Positions 7,900 through 16,428 of a DNA stretch of 64,000 bases are shown here, one piece after another. Below the pieces are notes generated by a model. That model was given only the letters and a program-made list of their open reading frames with translations. It searched no databases and was not told the DNA's origin. Source of the stretch: Nitrosococcus wardiae (GTDB lineage: Bacteria; Pseudomonadota; Gammaproteobacteria; Nitrosococcales; Nitrosococcaceae); the NCBI RefSeq assembly GCF_004421105.1, contig NZ_CP038033.1, forward strand, positions 2,065,659 through 2,129,658. The letters are read 5' to 3'. A program made the position numbers and the translations under genes. The stretch's first letter is position 1; each line of letters begins with the position of its first letter.

Positions 7900-9447
7900 A
7901 TGGCTGGGCGATTAAGCTTTGTACTGCTGTTGGTTGCCGCACTGCTCAGTGCCTGCGCCGTTAATCCTGTCACCGGTGAGCGAGAGTTGGCATTGGTCTC
8001 CGAAACCCAGGAGGTGCAGATGGGGGAGGAGAATTATTTGGCGATGCGGCAGATGCAGGGCGGTGATTATGTGGTGGACCCTGAATTAACCGCCTACGTG
8101 AGTCAGGTGGGCCAACGCCTGGTGGCAGTGAGTGATCGCTCCCTGCCTTATGAGTTTACAGTGATCAATGATTCTATACCCAATGCTTGGGCTTTACCCG
8201 GCGGTAAGATTGCTCTTAACCGGGGGTTGCTAACTGAACTCAATAATGAAGCCGAATTAGCGGCGGTGTTAGGTCATGAGATTGTCCATGCCGCGGCCCG
8301 CCATGGTGCCCAGGGCATGGAGCGTAGCTTGTTACTCAAGGGGGCAGTGCTAGCCACAGCAGTGACGGCGGGGGGGGGTGAATATGCTCCTCTGGTATTG
8401 GGCGGGGCCCAGGTGGCGGCGCAATTGGTCACCCAGAAATATAGTCGTGATGCGGAGCGGGAGGCGGATCTTTATGGCATGCGCTATATGTCCCGTGCCG
8501 GTTATGATCCCTGGGCTGCGGTCAGCCTGCAGGAAATTTTTATTCGTCTCTCCGAAGGGCGGCAGGAAAATTGGCTTTTGGGGTTATTCGCGAGTCATCC
8601 CCCTTCCCGGGAGCGGGTTGAAGCCAACCGAGCGATTGCCCGTACTTTACCTGCTGGGGGGGAGTTAGGGGTAGCGCAGTACCAGGCGAAGATTGCCCCC
8701 CTCAAGCAGGCGGAAAATGCCTATGCGGCTTATGATAAGGGCCGTAAAGCACTCCAGGAAGGCCACCTTCAACAAGCACTGGCTTTGGCGGAGCAGGCCA
8801 TTGCTGAAGAGCCCCGGGAAGCCCTGTTCTACGCCTTGAGGGGTGATGTCCATTTGGCTAGAGAAGGCTACCAAGAGGCCTTGGTGGATTATAACCAGGC
8901 TATCGCGCGCAATGACCGCTTTTTTTACTTCTATAACCAACGGGGCCAGGTAAAAAAAGCCCTGGGCGATCTGGAAAGCGCTCGTCAGGATCTCCAGCGG
9001 AGTTTGGCCCTATTGCCCACGGCGACGGCCAACAAAGCCCTGGGGGATCTGACCTTGGCGCAAAATGATCGGCAAAGCGCTATAGCGTATTATCAACAGG
9101 CGGCCGCCTCCCAGTCTCCTCTTGGCCTTGAAGCGGGCCGTGCTTTAGCCCGGTTGGATTTACCCCAGAACCCCCAAAAGTATCTGGCGGTTCGTGCTGG
9201 ATTGGACCGGCGCGGTTATCTCATTGCCGAGGTGGCCAACCGGGCCCCAGTAGCGGTCCGTGACATTGGCATTGAAGTGCGTTATCTGGACTCCCAAGGA
9301 TTAGTACGTTCACACAGGCAACAGTTTCAAGGAGTTCTCCCTTCGGGCCAAGTGGCGCGCCTTGAAACGGGGCTGGGGCCCTTCTCAGATCTAAGCGTCC
9401 TTAAACAGCTTCAAGCGGGGGCCATTCAGGCGCAACTTGCCGACTAA
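7900..9447 (+). CDS. M48-family metalloprotease lipoprotein with TPR domain
   Basis: 515 residues. The N-terminus is a lipoprotein signal with the lipobox LLSAC, so the protein should be membrane-anchored in the periplasm. Residues about 60-255 are the M48 zinc peptidase: HEIVH (the HExxH zinc motif) near residue 127 and EREADLYGMRYM near 187 supplying the third ligand. The region NPVTGERELALVSE is typical of this group. Residues about 270-430 are TPR-like helical repeats (GRKALQEGHLQQALALAEQA and similar), and a small beta-rich domain ends the protein. This layout is that of BepA/YfgC-like envelope quality-control proteases. Its start follows the M20 remnant directly; the metallophosphoesterase gene begins 16 bases after it. 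Confidence 0.92.
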   Translation: MAGRLSFVLLLVAALLSACAVNPVTGERELALVSETQEVQMGEENYLAMRQMQGGDYVVDPELTAYVSQVGQRLVAVSDRSLPYEFTVINDSIPNAWALPGGKIALNRGLLTELNNEAELAAVLGHEIVHAAARHGAQGMERSLLLKGAVLATAVTAGGGEYAPLVLGGAQVAAQLVTQKYSRDAEREADLYGMRYMSRAGYDPWAAVSLQEIFIRLSEGRQENWLLGLFASHPPSRERVEANRAIARTLPAGGELGVAQYQAKIAPLKQAENAYAAYDKGRKALQEGHLQQALALAEQAIAEEPREALFYALRGDVHLAREGYQEALVDYNQAIARNDRFFYFYNQRGQVKKALGDLESARQDLQRSLALLPTATANKALGDLTLAQNDRQSAIAYYQQAAASQSPLGLEAGRALARLDLPQNPQKYLAVRAGLDRRGYLIAEVANRAPVAVRDIGIEVRYLDSQGLVRSHRQQFQGVLPSGQVARLETGLGPFSDLSVLKQLQAGAIQAQLAD

Positions 9448-9463
9448 CCAGGATATTTAAGCA

Positions 9464-10498
9464 ATGAAACACAGGAATTATAAGTATGCCCCTCCCGCTT
9501 GGGCTGGCGTGGTGGCAAATGGAGTCTCCTCCGCGGAGGAGATCCTTCCTCTGGAGCAGGAGGAGATCCTGGTCTTAAAACAGCTTGAACGGCGGGTGGG
9601 TCCCCTCCACCTTAGGCAGCGTCTTGGTATTGAAGGGGATCATGAAACCCATGTCTTTTCCCAGGGACGTAATTTTTTTCATATTGAGAATTGGTATTCT
9701 GTCCATTCCTTCATTCGGATGACCTTGCGTTGTTTGGCCCTCCACCGGCGGGGTAAACGCAATGCCCTGGCCATTCAGGTCCGTCATAATGAAATTTCTC
9801 TCAAGGGGCTACCTCCCTCTTTTGAAGGTTATACCCTTTTGCACTTAAGTGATCTGCATCTGGACATGAACGGGCAGCTTCCCCATGCTCTGATTGAACA
9901 GGTTCAGAAGGTAGAGTATGACCTGTGTGTGATCACCGGGGATTTGCGCGCCAAGACCTATGGACCTTACCAAGCCGTGATAGAGGCCGTGGAACAATTG
10001 CGCCCCCATCTCAAGGCCCCTATCTACGGGGTACTCGGCAACCATGATACTATCCGTATGGTTCCGGGTTTGGAGGCGATGGGAGTGCGGGTGCTCCTTA
10101 ACGAGGCGGTGGCTATTGAGCGGGACGGTGCTGCGCTCTATTTAGCGGGGGTTGATGATCCCCATTATTATTGCGCCGACAACTTAGAAAAGGCCTGTGC
10201 CGAGATCCCCGAATCGGCCTCCCGAATTCTGTTGGCCCATTCTCCTGAAATTTATAAACGGGCAGCCCACTGTGGCTTTGATGTGATGTTCTGTGGGCAC
10301 ACCCATGGAGGACAGATCTGTTTGCCCGGTGGTATCCCTCTCATGGTCAATGCCCGTTGCCCTCGCAGGATCTGCGCCGGGCCTTGGCGTTATCATCAGA
10401 TGCAAGGCTATACTTCAGTGGGTTCGGGGGTCTGCGTAGTGGATGTTCGTCTCAATTGCCCCCCTGAAATTACCCTGCACCGGCTTCGTTGCGATTAA
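9464..10498 (+). CDS. Calcineurin-like metallophosphoesterase (YkuE/YaeI-like)
   Basis: 344 residues. The di-metal phosphoesterase motifs appear in order: SDLHLD near residue 129, GDLRAKT near 166, GNHDT near 192, LAHSPE near 259 and CGHTHGGQ near 278. The second motif reads GDLR, without the Asp of the textbook GDxxD. The preceding ~110 residues carry no recognised domain and no membrane anchor, whereas many relatives have one or more helices there. Homologues hydrolyse phosphoester or pyrophosphate bonds in lipid-linked substrates such as UDP-diacylglucosamine; the substrate here is unknown. It may be co-transcribed with the M48 gene. Confidence 0.88.
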   Translation: MKHRNYKYAPPAWAGVVANGVSSAEEILPLEQEEILVLKQLERRVGPLHLRQRLGIEGDHETHVFSQGRNFFHIENWYSVHSFIRMTLRCLALHRRGKRNALAIQVRHNEISLKGLPPSFEGYTLLHLSDLHLDMNGQLPHALIEQVQKVEYDLCVITGDLRAKTYGPYQAVIEAVEQLRPHLKAPIYGVLGNHDTIRMVPGLEAMGVRVLLNEAVAIERDGAALYLAGVDDPHYYCADNLEKACAEIPESASRILLAHSPEIYKRAAHCGFDVMFCGHTHGGQICLPGGIPLMVNARCPRRICAGPWRYHQMQGYTSVGSGVCVVDVRLNCPPEITLHRLRCD

Positions 10499-10499
10499 G

Positions 10500-11003
10500 T
10501 TAGCGGGAGTGGAAGCGAGGATAAAGCCGGCCCCATAAATACCATAGGAAGAGATCAAGCAAGGCAAAGGCCAGGAGGATCACCGCTAGATCTAGCCAGG
10601 GTATGGTCATCTGGCTCCGGAGGAAACAAAGGGGAAAAAAAGCTTCTGGAATGTGGTCCAAGCCGGGCACATTAGCGCCGGCGGGCAGGCCAAAGCGTCG
10701 CTTGATGAAACTAGAGACCAGATCTCCTACCATGGCCCAAAAGCCAAACAAAGCGCCAGTGATTAAGGAGAAGCCGAATAGCAGGGCGATAAGGGCGGTA
10801 GTCAGAATAGCGGCAGCAATTCCCCGAATGGTTTTGGAAGAGCCAAAGAGGGGATTTCCATCTGGAAGCCGAAGACGGCCATCCAAGGGCCAATTGAAAC
10901 GATCTTTCAATAGGAAAGCCGTTATCACGGGGGTACCGTTGGCTACCAGGAGCAGTAATAGGAGTGAAATTAGATCCACCGGGTTAACCTCCCCTGTTTC
11001 CAT
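10500..11003 (-). CDS. CarS-like (CDP-archaeol synthase family) integral membrane protein
   Basis: 167 residues from the ATG at 11003. A longer frame to 11171 would overlap the upstream mtfA gene and adds only uncharacteristic residues, so I prefer the short form. Four to five membrane segments surround the family core: NGTPVITAFLLKDRFNWPLD, then GNPLFGSSKTIRG and GDLVSSFIKRRFGL, then GLDHIPEAFFPL. In archaea CarS transfers CMP to an unsaturated archaeol; bacterial members such as this are common in proteobacteria but lack an assigned substrate. The polar residues of the active-site loops (D, K, R, D-H) are retained, suggesting a CTP-dependent lipid enzyme. It ends against the metallophosphoesterase gene on the other strand (convergent, 1 base apart). 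Confidence 0.8.
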   Translation of the reverse strand: METGEVNPVDLISLLLLLLVANGTPVITAFLLKDRFNWPLDGRLRLPDGNPLFGSSKTIRGIAAAILTTALIALLFGFSLITGALFGFWAMVGDLVSSFIKRRFGLPAGANVPGLDHIPEAFFPLCFLRSQMTIPWLDLAVILLAFALLDLFLWYLWGRLYPRFHSR

Positions 11004-11058
11004 CAATACCAAGAAAGCATAGTATGTGGTTCCTTCGGCGCTAAAGAAGAGTGATTCC

Positions 11059-11865
11059 CTACAAGGTTTTCCGAGCGCTAGGAGAGCGGCTAGCCGGGTC
11101 CTGACGGTAGTAAAGTTGCAGTTGCTGATAAACTTGGGGAAGGGCAGCTCGCAACCGCTGGGGGAAGACAAAAAAGGCCTCGCTGGCCACAGCGAAAAAT
11201 TCGGCAGGGCTTTCTAGGGCATAAGGATCTAAAGGGATCGGTTCCTCTGCCGCCCAGCATTTGTTCAAACTTTTATAAGCCTGAGAAAAAATAGCAGTCC
11301 AGGCACGACGGTTCATGGTTTGATGCAAAGGGGGCATACCATTTGCTACGCCATTGCCCATGTCTAATAGATGGGCGAACTCGTGGATGACCACATTACC
11401 CAGTTGCTCGGAGGGGGTCAGGGTGTGTGCCACCTCATCCCACGAGAGGATCACCGGTCCCCGGTCACAGGATTCGCCAATCAGCGGGTGCTGTACCGCA
11501 TGCACGATGCCGTTTTCATCCTGCACTTCATGTTTGGCAATAAATGCCCCTGGATAAAGCAGTACTGTGCGCCAACCTTGGTAATCATCCCAATCCAGGT
11601 AGAGAATCAGTAGGGACGCTTGGGCCGCCACCACCAGGCGCATCTCCTCCGTGACCCTGAGACCCTGGATGCCATCAATGGATTTATAGTGCAAAAATAA
11701 GGCGCTTAAATCGCGAAGATGATTAGCCTCTGCCAAGGTGAGCCCCTGGAGGAGCAGGAGCCGGGTTGTGACCTTCTCCCAAAGGGCAGGGGGAATAGGG
11801 TAACGATTGATAATCTGCCGCCGCCAATAGGCCCGAATGTGCTCAGTTATGGAATTGATAGGCAT
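11059..11865 (-). CDS. mtfA: MtfA-family zinc peptidase (DgsA anti-repressor homologue)
   Basis: 268 residues with the M90 zinc signature HEFAHLLDMGNG near residue 160 and a distal ESPAEFFAVASEAFF helix that supplies the third metal-binding Glu. The N-terminal region (LWEKVTTRLLLLQGLTLAEA) and the central YPGAFIA block also match MtfA. In E. coli, MtfA binds the Mlc repressor and so relieves repression of glucose PTS genes, and it has aminopeptidase activity. No Mlc or PTS gene is in this window, so here the name reflects homology only. It lies between an antitoxin gene and the CarS-like gene, all on the minus strand. Confidence 0.92.
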   Translation of the reverse strand: MPINSITEHIRAYWRRQIINRYPIPPALWEKVTTRLLLLQGLTLAEANHLRDLSALFLHYKSIDGIQGLRVTEEMRLVVAAQASLLILYLDWDDYQGWRTVLLYPGAFIAKHEVQDENGIVHAVQHPLIGESCDRGPVILSWDEVAHTLTPSEQLGNVVIHEFAHLLDMGNGVANGMPPLHQTMNRRAWTAIFSQAYKSLNKCWAAEEPIPLDPYALESPAEFFAVASEAFFVFPQRLRAALPQVYQQLQLYYRQDPASRSPSARKTL

Positions 11866-11890
11866 AAAGTCGACGTAATATCCCCCGAGA

Positions 11891-12268
11891 CTATTGAGTT
11901 TTATTGTCCAGCTTATAGGCCTGGATCAAAAGGTCGGCAGGAATGTTCATGTCCCGGTTGAGCCGACGGATCATATTGAGGGACAGGGGCCGCCGGCGAG
12001 AGAGAACCTCGGAAACCCGGCTTCGGCTGCCGATCATCGACTCCAGATCCCGGCGCGTAAGACCCTGAGCTTCCATGCGGTGCTTGATCATCTCAATTGG
12101 GTCCGGTTTGTCAATCGGGAAGTGTTTGGCTTCCCATGCCTCGGCCAGGGTGGTTAGCAGGTCCAACCGATCGCCTTCTGGCGTATCAGCTTCAGCATCC
12201 ATAAGCTGGGCGATCTCCGCTAGGGCCGCTTCGTAATCCGCCTCGGTCTTGATCGGTTTAATGTCCAT
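11891..12268 (-). CDS. higA: HigA-type antitoxin / XRE-family regulator (no toxin partner seen)
   Basis: 125 residues with a strong ribosome site (TAAGGAGG) before the ATG at 12268. The N-terminal half (IKTEADYEAALAEIAQLMDA, then GDRLDLLTTLAEAWE) is the typical HigA/HTH extension. The C-terminal half is an XRE helix-turn-helix (GLTRRDLESMIGSRSRVSEV). HigA normally binds and neutralises the HigB mRNA interferase and represses the operon. Here the upstream neighbour is ybbP, ending 11 bases away, and downstream is mtfA, so there is no room for a RelE/HigB toxin on either side. It is therefore an orphan antitoxin or a domesticated regulator. Confidence 0.88.
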   Translation of the reverse strand: MDIKPIKTEADYEAALAEIAQLMDAEADTPEGDRLDLLTTLAEAWEAKHFPIDKPDPIEMIKHRMEAQGLTRRDLESMIGSRSRVSEVLSRRRPLSLNMIRRLNRDMNIPADLLIQAYKLDNKTQ

Positions 12269-12279
12269 TTTTTGCCTCC

Positions 12280-14769
12280 TTACACCTGCCGCAGTGTTTG
12301 AAAAGGGGGCGCGTGAAGCACCGAACGGGTGCCTAGAAGGCCGGCAAGGCTTACGCCAAGGCTGCCGGCGAGTAAGCCTAGGACGAGCAACCAGCCATTG
12401 AACTGAAAACCGGTATGCAATACCCGTTCGGCCAGCAAATATCCAATAGCGAGGGCACCGATGGCGGCGACGGTTCCCGCCACGGCTCCCAAGGAGAGAA
12501 ACTCTGCCGCTAAGCCGCGTATGATGGTGCCTCTGCTGGCTCCCAATGTTCGAAACACCGCACTTTCATAGAAACGTTCGTCATTAGTGGACTGAATGGC
12601 GGCAAACAACACCACTACTCCTGCGGCTACAGTAAAAGCAAAAATAAATTCAACCGCGAGGGTGACCCGGTCGATGATGGCTCTGACCTGCCCCATTAAC
12701 GCCTCCACATCAAGGATAGTGACACTGGGGAATTGTTTCACTAAGGCGATGAGAAGGGGTTTATCTTCTTCCGGTAAATAAAAGCTGGTGAGGTAGGTAC
12801 CAGGCGCATCGTTAAGCAGCCCGGGGGAGGCCATCACAAAAAAATTGGGATTAAATGAACTCCATTCGATGGCGCGTAAGCTGGTTACCGGCGCCATGAC
12901 CTTTTGGTCGGCGACCTGGAAAGTGAGGGAATCGCCCAGTTTGATTCCCAGTGTTTCGGCAAGATCGGCTTCTACCGAGAACTGAGGCGGTTCCGATTCT
13001 TGGGAGGACCACCAGCGTCCCGCCACGATTTGGTTGTCAGCTTGGAGTTCACGGGCCCAGGTAAGGTGAAATTCACGCCTCGCCAGGTGTCGGGCCCGAG
13101 AATTGCTGTAGTGTTTGTCCTTTATGGGCGTGTCGTTGATGGCCACCAAACGACCATGGATATTGGGATAGAGCGGGGGTACGGGTTGGCCTTGATGGGC
13201 AAAGAATGTTTGAACGGCCTCTACTTGGTCTGGCTGGATATTGATCATAAAGTGGTTGGGAGCATCAGGAGGAAGATTAGCTCGCCAGTTTGCTAACAGA
13301 TCGGAACGCACCACGGTTAACAACAACATCACCATGATTCCAAGCCCCAAGGCAATGGTCTGCACGGTGCTGCTCCCTGCCCGCCGTGCTACGCTGGCAA
13401 AGCCATAGCGCCAGGCGACCCCTACCCGTGAGCGCAGCAATTTTAGCCCGCTGATAAGCAGCCAAGACCAGGCTGCGAGCACCAATACGGTGAGGATGCT
13501 GCCCCCGAGGACATAGAGGGTTAATCTCATTTCCCCCGATTGCCACGGGATGAGGGCGGCAATGGCGATAAGCGCGCCCAAATAGACAGTGTACACGGGC
13601 TGATGGGAGGCCCCTGTATCCCGGCGCAGCACCCGAGAAGGAGGCACATCCTTGAGCCGCATCAGGGGCGGTAGGGCAAAGCCGAGGAGGGCAATTAAGC
13701 CGGTCAAGGTACCGGTAAGGAGGGGCCATAGGGAGGCGGGAGGCAGCTCGCTTTGAAAAAGGTGACTCATTAAATGGGCAAGCACCGATTGGGCTAACCA
13801 GGCCACCCCACAGCCGATAAGGCTGGTCACCAGTCCAAGCCAAACCATGGTCAAGGCATAAATTTGAATAATTAATCCTTGGGTCGCACCCAAGCAACGC
13901 ATGACGGCACAATTATCCTGGTGGCGATCGGCATATCGTCTCGCCGCGATGGCAATGGCGACGCCGGCGAGAAAAACGCTGGTCAGGGCCGCCAAGGTAA
14001 GAAATTGGTCGGCCCGTTGGAGGGCGGTCCGTAGCTGGGGTCGTCCATCGCGGACCCCCATCACCCGGCTATTTTCTGGGAGGTGGTTTTTGGCCCAGTG
14101 TTTATAGGAGATAATTTCTTTATGGGGGCCTGCCAGTAGCAGACGATAACGGGCCTGGCTTCCCGGCTGCAATAAACCGGTACGCTCCACATCTTCCAAA
14201 TTCATCAGTAGACGGGGGGCGATGTTAAACAGTTGCCCCCCTCGGTCCGGTTCCAATAGCAGTAGCTTATCCACGACTAAGCTTGACCGTCCTAGCGTTA
14301 TCTGGTCGCCCACCGTTCGCTCGAGAGTGGGCGCAAGTTGAGGATCAAGCCACACGGTTCCCGGTGTGGGGGGGTGGTCTGCCTCGGTGGGCTGCGCAAA
14401 GGGATCTTCTCCCACCATTAATTGGCCCCGCAGGGGATAGTTCTCCTCAACGGCTTTGACTTCGGTAAGTTGTAGCCTGTCGCCAGCAGGTATCATGCTT
14501 CGAAAAGACACCGTCTGGGTAGTTTCTAGCCCTACGGTATGGGCTTTGGTGATGAAATTTTCTGGTAGGGGATTGCGGGATTCCACTACCAAGTCGCCCC
14601 CTAGCACCGTCCCGGCCTCTGTCTCCATGGCCTGGCGTAACCGTTCAACGAAAAAGTTAACCGTAGTCACAGCGCTCACGGCGATGATCAGGGCAACTGC
14701 GATTAACCGGATTTCGCCAGAACGCCAGTCCCGCTTCAGGGTGGTGAGGGAAAATGCCAATGATTTCAT
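12280..14769 (-). CDS. ybbP: FtsX-like ABC transporter permease (YbbP family)
   Basis: 829 residues with two FtsX-type permease repeats: membrane helices near 20-40, 255-430 (several), 465-490 and 700-815, and large periplasmic segments near 45-250 and 500-690. This MacB/LolCE-like fold does not translocate through a channel but transmits ATPase motion to the periplasm. It is the partner of the YbbA ATPase immediately upstream (73 bases from ybbA stop to ybbP start). In E. coli the same ybbA-ybbP pair lies divergent from tesA, exactly as here. The substrate is not established; envelope lipid or lipoprotein handling has been proposed for the group. Confidence 0.93.
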   Translation of the reverse strand: MKSLAFSLTTLKRDWRSGEIRLIAVALIIAVSAVTTVNFFVERLRQAMETEAGTVLGGDLVVESRNPLPENFITKAHTVGLETTQTVSFRSMIPAGDRLQLTEVKAVEENYPLRGQLMVGEDPFAQPTEADHPPTPGTVWLDPQLAPTLERTVGDQITLGRSSLVVDKLLLLEPDRGGQLFNIAPRLLMNLEDVERTGLLQPGSQARYRLLLAGPHKEIISYKHWAKNHLPENSRVMGVRDGRPQLRTALQRADQFLTLAALTSVFLAGVAIAIAARRYADRHQDNCAVMRCLGATQGLIIQIYALTMVWLGLVTSLIGCGVAWLAQSVLAHLMSHLFQSELPPASLWPLLTGTLTGLIALLGFALPPLMRLKDVPPSRVLRRDTGASHQPVYTVYLGALIAIAALIPWQSGEMRLTLYVLGGSILTVLVLAAWSWLLISGLKLLRSRVGVAWRYGFASVARRAGSSTVQTIALGLGIMVMLLLTVVRSDLLANWRANLPPDAPNHFMINIQPDQVEAVQTFFAHQGQPVPPLYPNIHGRLVAINDTPIKDKHYSNSRARHLARREFHLTWARELQADNQIVAGRWWSSQESEPPQFSVEADLAETLGIKLGDSLTFQVADQKVMAPVTSLRAIEWSSFNPNFFVMASPGLLNDAPGTYLTSFYLPEEDKPLLIALVKQFPSVTILDVEALMGQVRAIIDRVTLAVEFIFAFTVAAGVVVLFAAIQSTNDERFYESAVFRTLGASRGTIIRGLAAEFLSLGAVAGTVAAIGALAIGYLLAERVLHTGFQFNGWLLVLGLLAGSLGVSLAGLLGTRSVLHAPPFQTLRQV

Positions 14770-14842
14770 CCAGCCCTCCTCAGTTGCATTGCCAGTACTC
14801 TGGTAAAGAGCACTCGTCGGTTAAAGGAATTTTTATGGTCCA

Positions 14843-15523
14843 TCATGGGGAGGCTACCAAACGCCCGCTGTCCAGGGCTAAAGTGCGATTACAATGCTTG
14901 GTGAGTGTTTTGTCATGGGTGACCAGCACTAAGGTAGTGCCGTATTCTCGCTTCATGGCAAATAGGAGATCGCTCACTTTGGCACCTGTTTTGCCATCCA
15001 AATTTCCAGTGGGCTCATCGGCAAAAAGGATCTGGGGACGGGGTGCAAAGGCGCGGGCAATGGCCACCCGTTGTTGTTCGCCGCCTGAGAGTTGATTAGG
15101 GTAGTGGCCCGTGCGATGGCCGAGGCCGACGGCTTCTAGCTCGGCTAGGGCCGCCTCTCGCGGCTGGGAGTGACCCCCGAGCTCCAAAGGCAACATGACG
15201 TTTTCTAGGGCGGTGAGATTGGGCAAGAGATGAAAACTCTGAAAGACAAAGCCGACCCGGTCGCTGCGTAACCGGGCCCGCCCGTCTTCATCCAGAGTTT
15301 GTAGATCGACGCCATCCAAGATAACCCGCCCGGAGGTTGGTGTGTCCAAGCCGGCCAACAGCCCTAATAAGGTTGATTTGCCGGAGCCGGAGGCCCCAAC
15401 AATGGCCAAAGCTTCCGAGTGGGCAATGGAAAAGCTGATATCATTCAGTATAGTCAGTAGATTCTCTGGGCTTTCCACGCGTTTGATGAGGTGTTCTGCG
15501 CGTATGATGAAATTATTTTCCAT
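14843..15523 (-). CDS. ybbA: ABC transporter ATP-binding protein YbbA
   Basis: 226 residues from the ATG at 15523; a longer frame to 15595 exists but would add residues not typical of the family. Motifs: Walker A GASGSGKST near residue 42, Q-loop FVFQSFHLLPNLTALEN, signature LSGGEQQR near 145, Walker B ILFADEPTGNLD near 166 and switch VTHD near 201. The FHLLP and DEPTGNLD strings are those of the LolD/MacB/YbbA class, which pairs with FtsX-type permeases such as the adjacent YbbP. Its start codon lies 20 bases inside the start of the divergent tesA, so promoters of the two genes must lie within each other's coding sequence. Confidence 0.94.
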   Translation of the reverse strand: MENNFIIRAEHLIKRVESPENLLTILNDISFSIAHSEALAIVGASGSGKSTLLGLLAGLDTPTSGRVILDGVDLQTLDEDGRARLRSDRVGFVFQSFHLLPNLTALENVMLPLELGGHSQPREAALAELEAVGLGHRTGHYPNQLSGGEQQRVAIARAFAPRPQILFADEPTGNLDGKTGAKVSDLLFAMKREYGTTLVLVTHDKTLTKHCNRTLALDSGRLVASP

Positions 15524-16133
15524 AGTTCGATTTAGTGTACTTGTCGGTTTACTGCTCCAATCTATGGCTTCCGGGGCCGCGCTCCAGCCGGTCATTGTAG
15601 TCCTGGGAGATAGTCTGAGTGCCAGTTATGGTATCCCCCTCAATCAAGGTTGGGTCACACGGCTCCAGGAACGTTTGACCCGTGAAGGCTACCCTTATCA
15701 GGTGGTCAATGCCAGTATTAGCGGAGAAACCACCCGCGGCGCACTGGCTCGCCTTGATATCTTGCTGGATAATCATCAGCCGGAGATCGTGGTTGTCGAG
15801 TTGGGAGGCAATGACGGTCTACGAGGGTTATCGCTGGCGGAGGTGCGACGAAACTTTTCCCAAATTATTCAAAAATCTCAGCAAAGCGGTGCCAAAGTGT
15901 TACTTATTAGGATGCGTTTGCCGCCGAACTATGGTCCTCTGTATACGGAAAGATTCCAAAAACTATTTGCCGATCTTAAGAACGAGTATGGAGTGGCTAC
16001 CGCACCCTTTATCCTGCGTGGGATTGCCACCCGATCAGAGTTAATGCAGTCCGATGGTATCCATCCTCGCCCTGAGGCTCAGGCCCTTATGCTGGACAAC
16101 ATTTGGCCGGCATTAGTTCCGCTGCTGCAATGA
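15504..16133 (+). CDS. tesA: TesA: multifunctional acyl-CoA thioesterase I / protease I / lysophospholipase L1
   Basis: 209 residues from ATG 15504 (a second ATG follows at 15507). A short signal peptide ends near MASGAA, placing the enzyme in the periplasm. SGNH hydrolase blocks are all present: GDSLSASYG (nucleophile Ser), the Gly of block II in ASISGETTRG, GGNDGLRG (Asn of block III) and DGIHP (Asp-His of block V). It hydrolyses acyl thioesters and esters and lysophospholipids. Genes tesA and ybbA are divergent and overlap at their 5' ends. A terminator-like hairpin follows the stop. Confidence 0.95.
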   Translation: MMKLFSIVRFSVLVGLLLQSMASGAALQPVIVVLGDSLSASYGIPLNQGWVTRLQERLTREGYPYQVVNASISGETTRGALARLDILLDNHQPEIVVVELGGNDGLRGLSLAEVRRNFSQIIQKSQQSGAKVLLIRMRLPPNYGPLYTERFQKLFADLKNEYGVATAPFILRGIATRSELMQSDGIHPRPEAQALMLDNIWPALVPLLQ

Positions 16134-16153
16134 TCCCAATTGCCCGAAAAAAA

Positions 16154-16185
16154 AAAGAAGAGTCACCGGGCAGTGGCTCTTCTTT
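16154..16185. terminator. Bidirectional terminator-like hairpin after tesA
   Basis: Arms AAAGAAGAGTCAC (16154-16166) and GTGGCTCTTCTTT (16173-16185) pair over 13 positions with one G-T pair around a 6-base loop. An A-run precedes the stem and T residues end it, so it could stop transcripts from tesA and, in the other direction, from the FKBP gene. Confidence 0.7.
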
Positions 16186-16350
16186 AGGTGGCAGGAGGCT
16201 CAATTGAAAGTGTAGATATAGCAATTCCCGTTTAAATTAGACTTAAGGAACTTGGGGCAGGTATAACAAGACACGCTGTCAATCCGTCCCTGGAAGCTCG
16301 ACGCCGGCGTTCTTCCCGGCGATACCAAGCTACTTTAAAATGTTGTTTTA

Positions 16351-16415
16351 GTGATCGTTGCATGACGATCACCATAAGGCAGCACATAGGGGCTGTGAGA
16401 GGATGCTCACAGCCC
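16351..16415. repeat. Two adjacent hairpins downstream of the FKBP gene
   Basis: Hairpin one pairs GTGATCGT (16351-16358) with ACGATCAC (16365-16372). Hairpin two pairs GGGCTGTGAG (16390-16399) with CTCACAGCCC (16406-16415), a perfect 10-bp stem lying 14 bases past the FKBP gene stop on the minus strand. No T-run follows the second stem, so it may protect or process the mRNA 3' end rather than act as a classic terminator. The rest of the 16134-16428 gap holds no gene that I can see. Confidence 0.6.
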
Positions 16416-16428
16416 TTAAGGGGAACGA

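Noticed and set aside
7425-7973. 182-codon minus-strand frame across the M20 remnant
   Set aside because: The opposite strand reads as a recognisable decayed M20 peptidase and the start of the M48 gene; this frame has no family features.
10500-11171. Longer form of the CarS-like gene
   Set aside because: The extra 56 residues overlap mtfA by over 100 bases, and the family start fits ATG 11003.
13277-13912. 211-codon minus-strand frame inside ybbP
   Set aside because: It is an alternative frame of the ybbP gene. The ybbP frame has clear FtsX-type domains, whereas this frame is rich in Arg, Pro and Cys without motifs.
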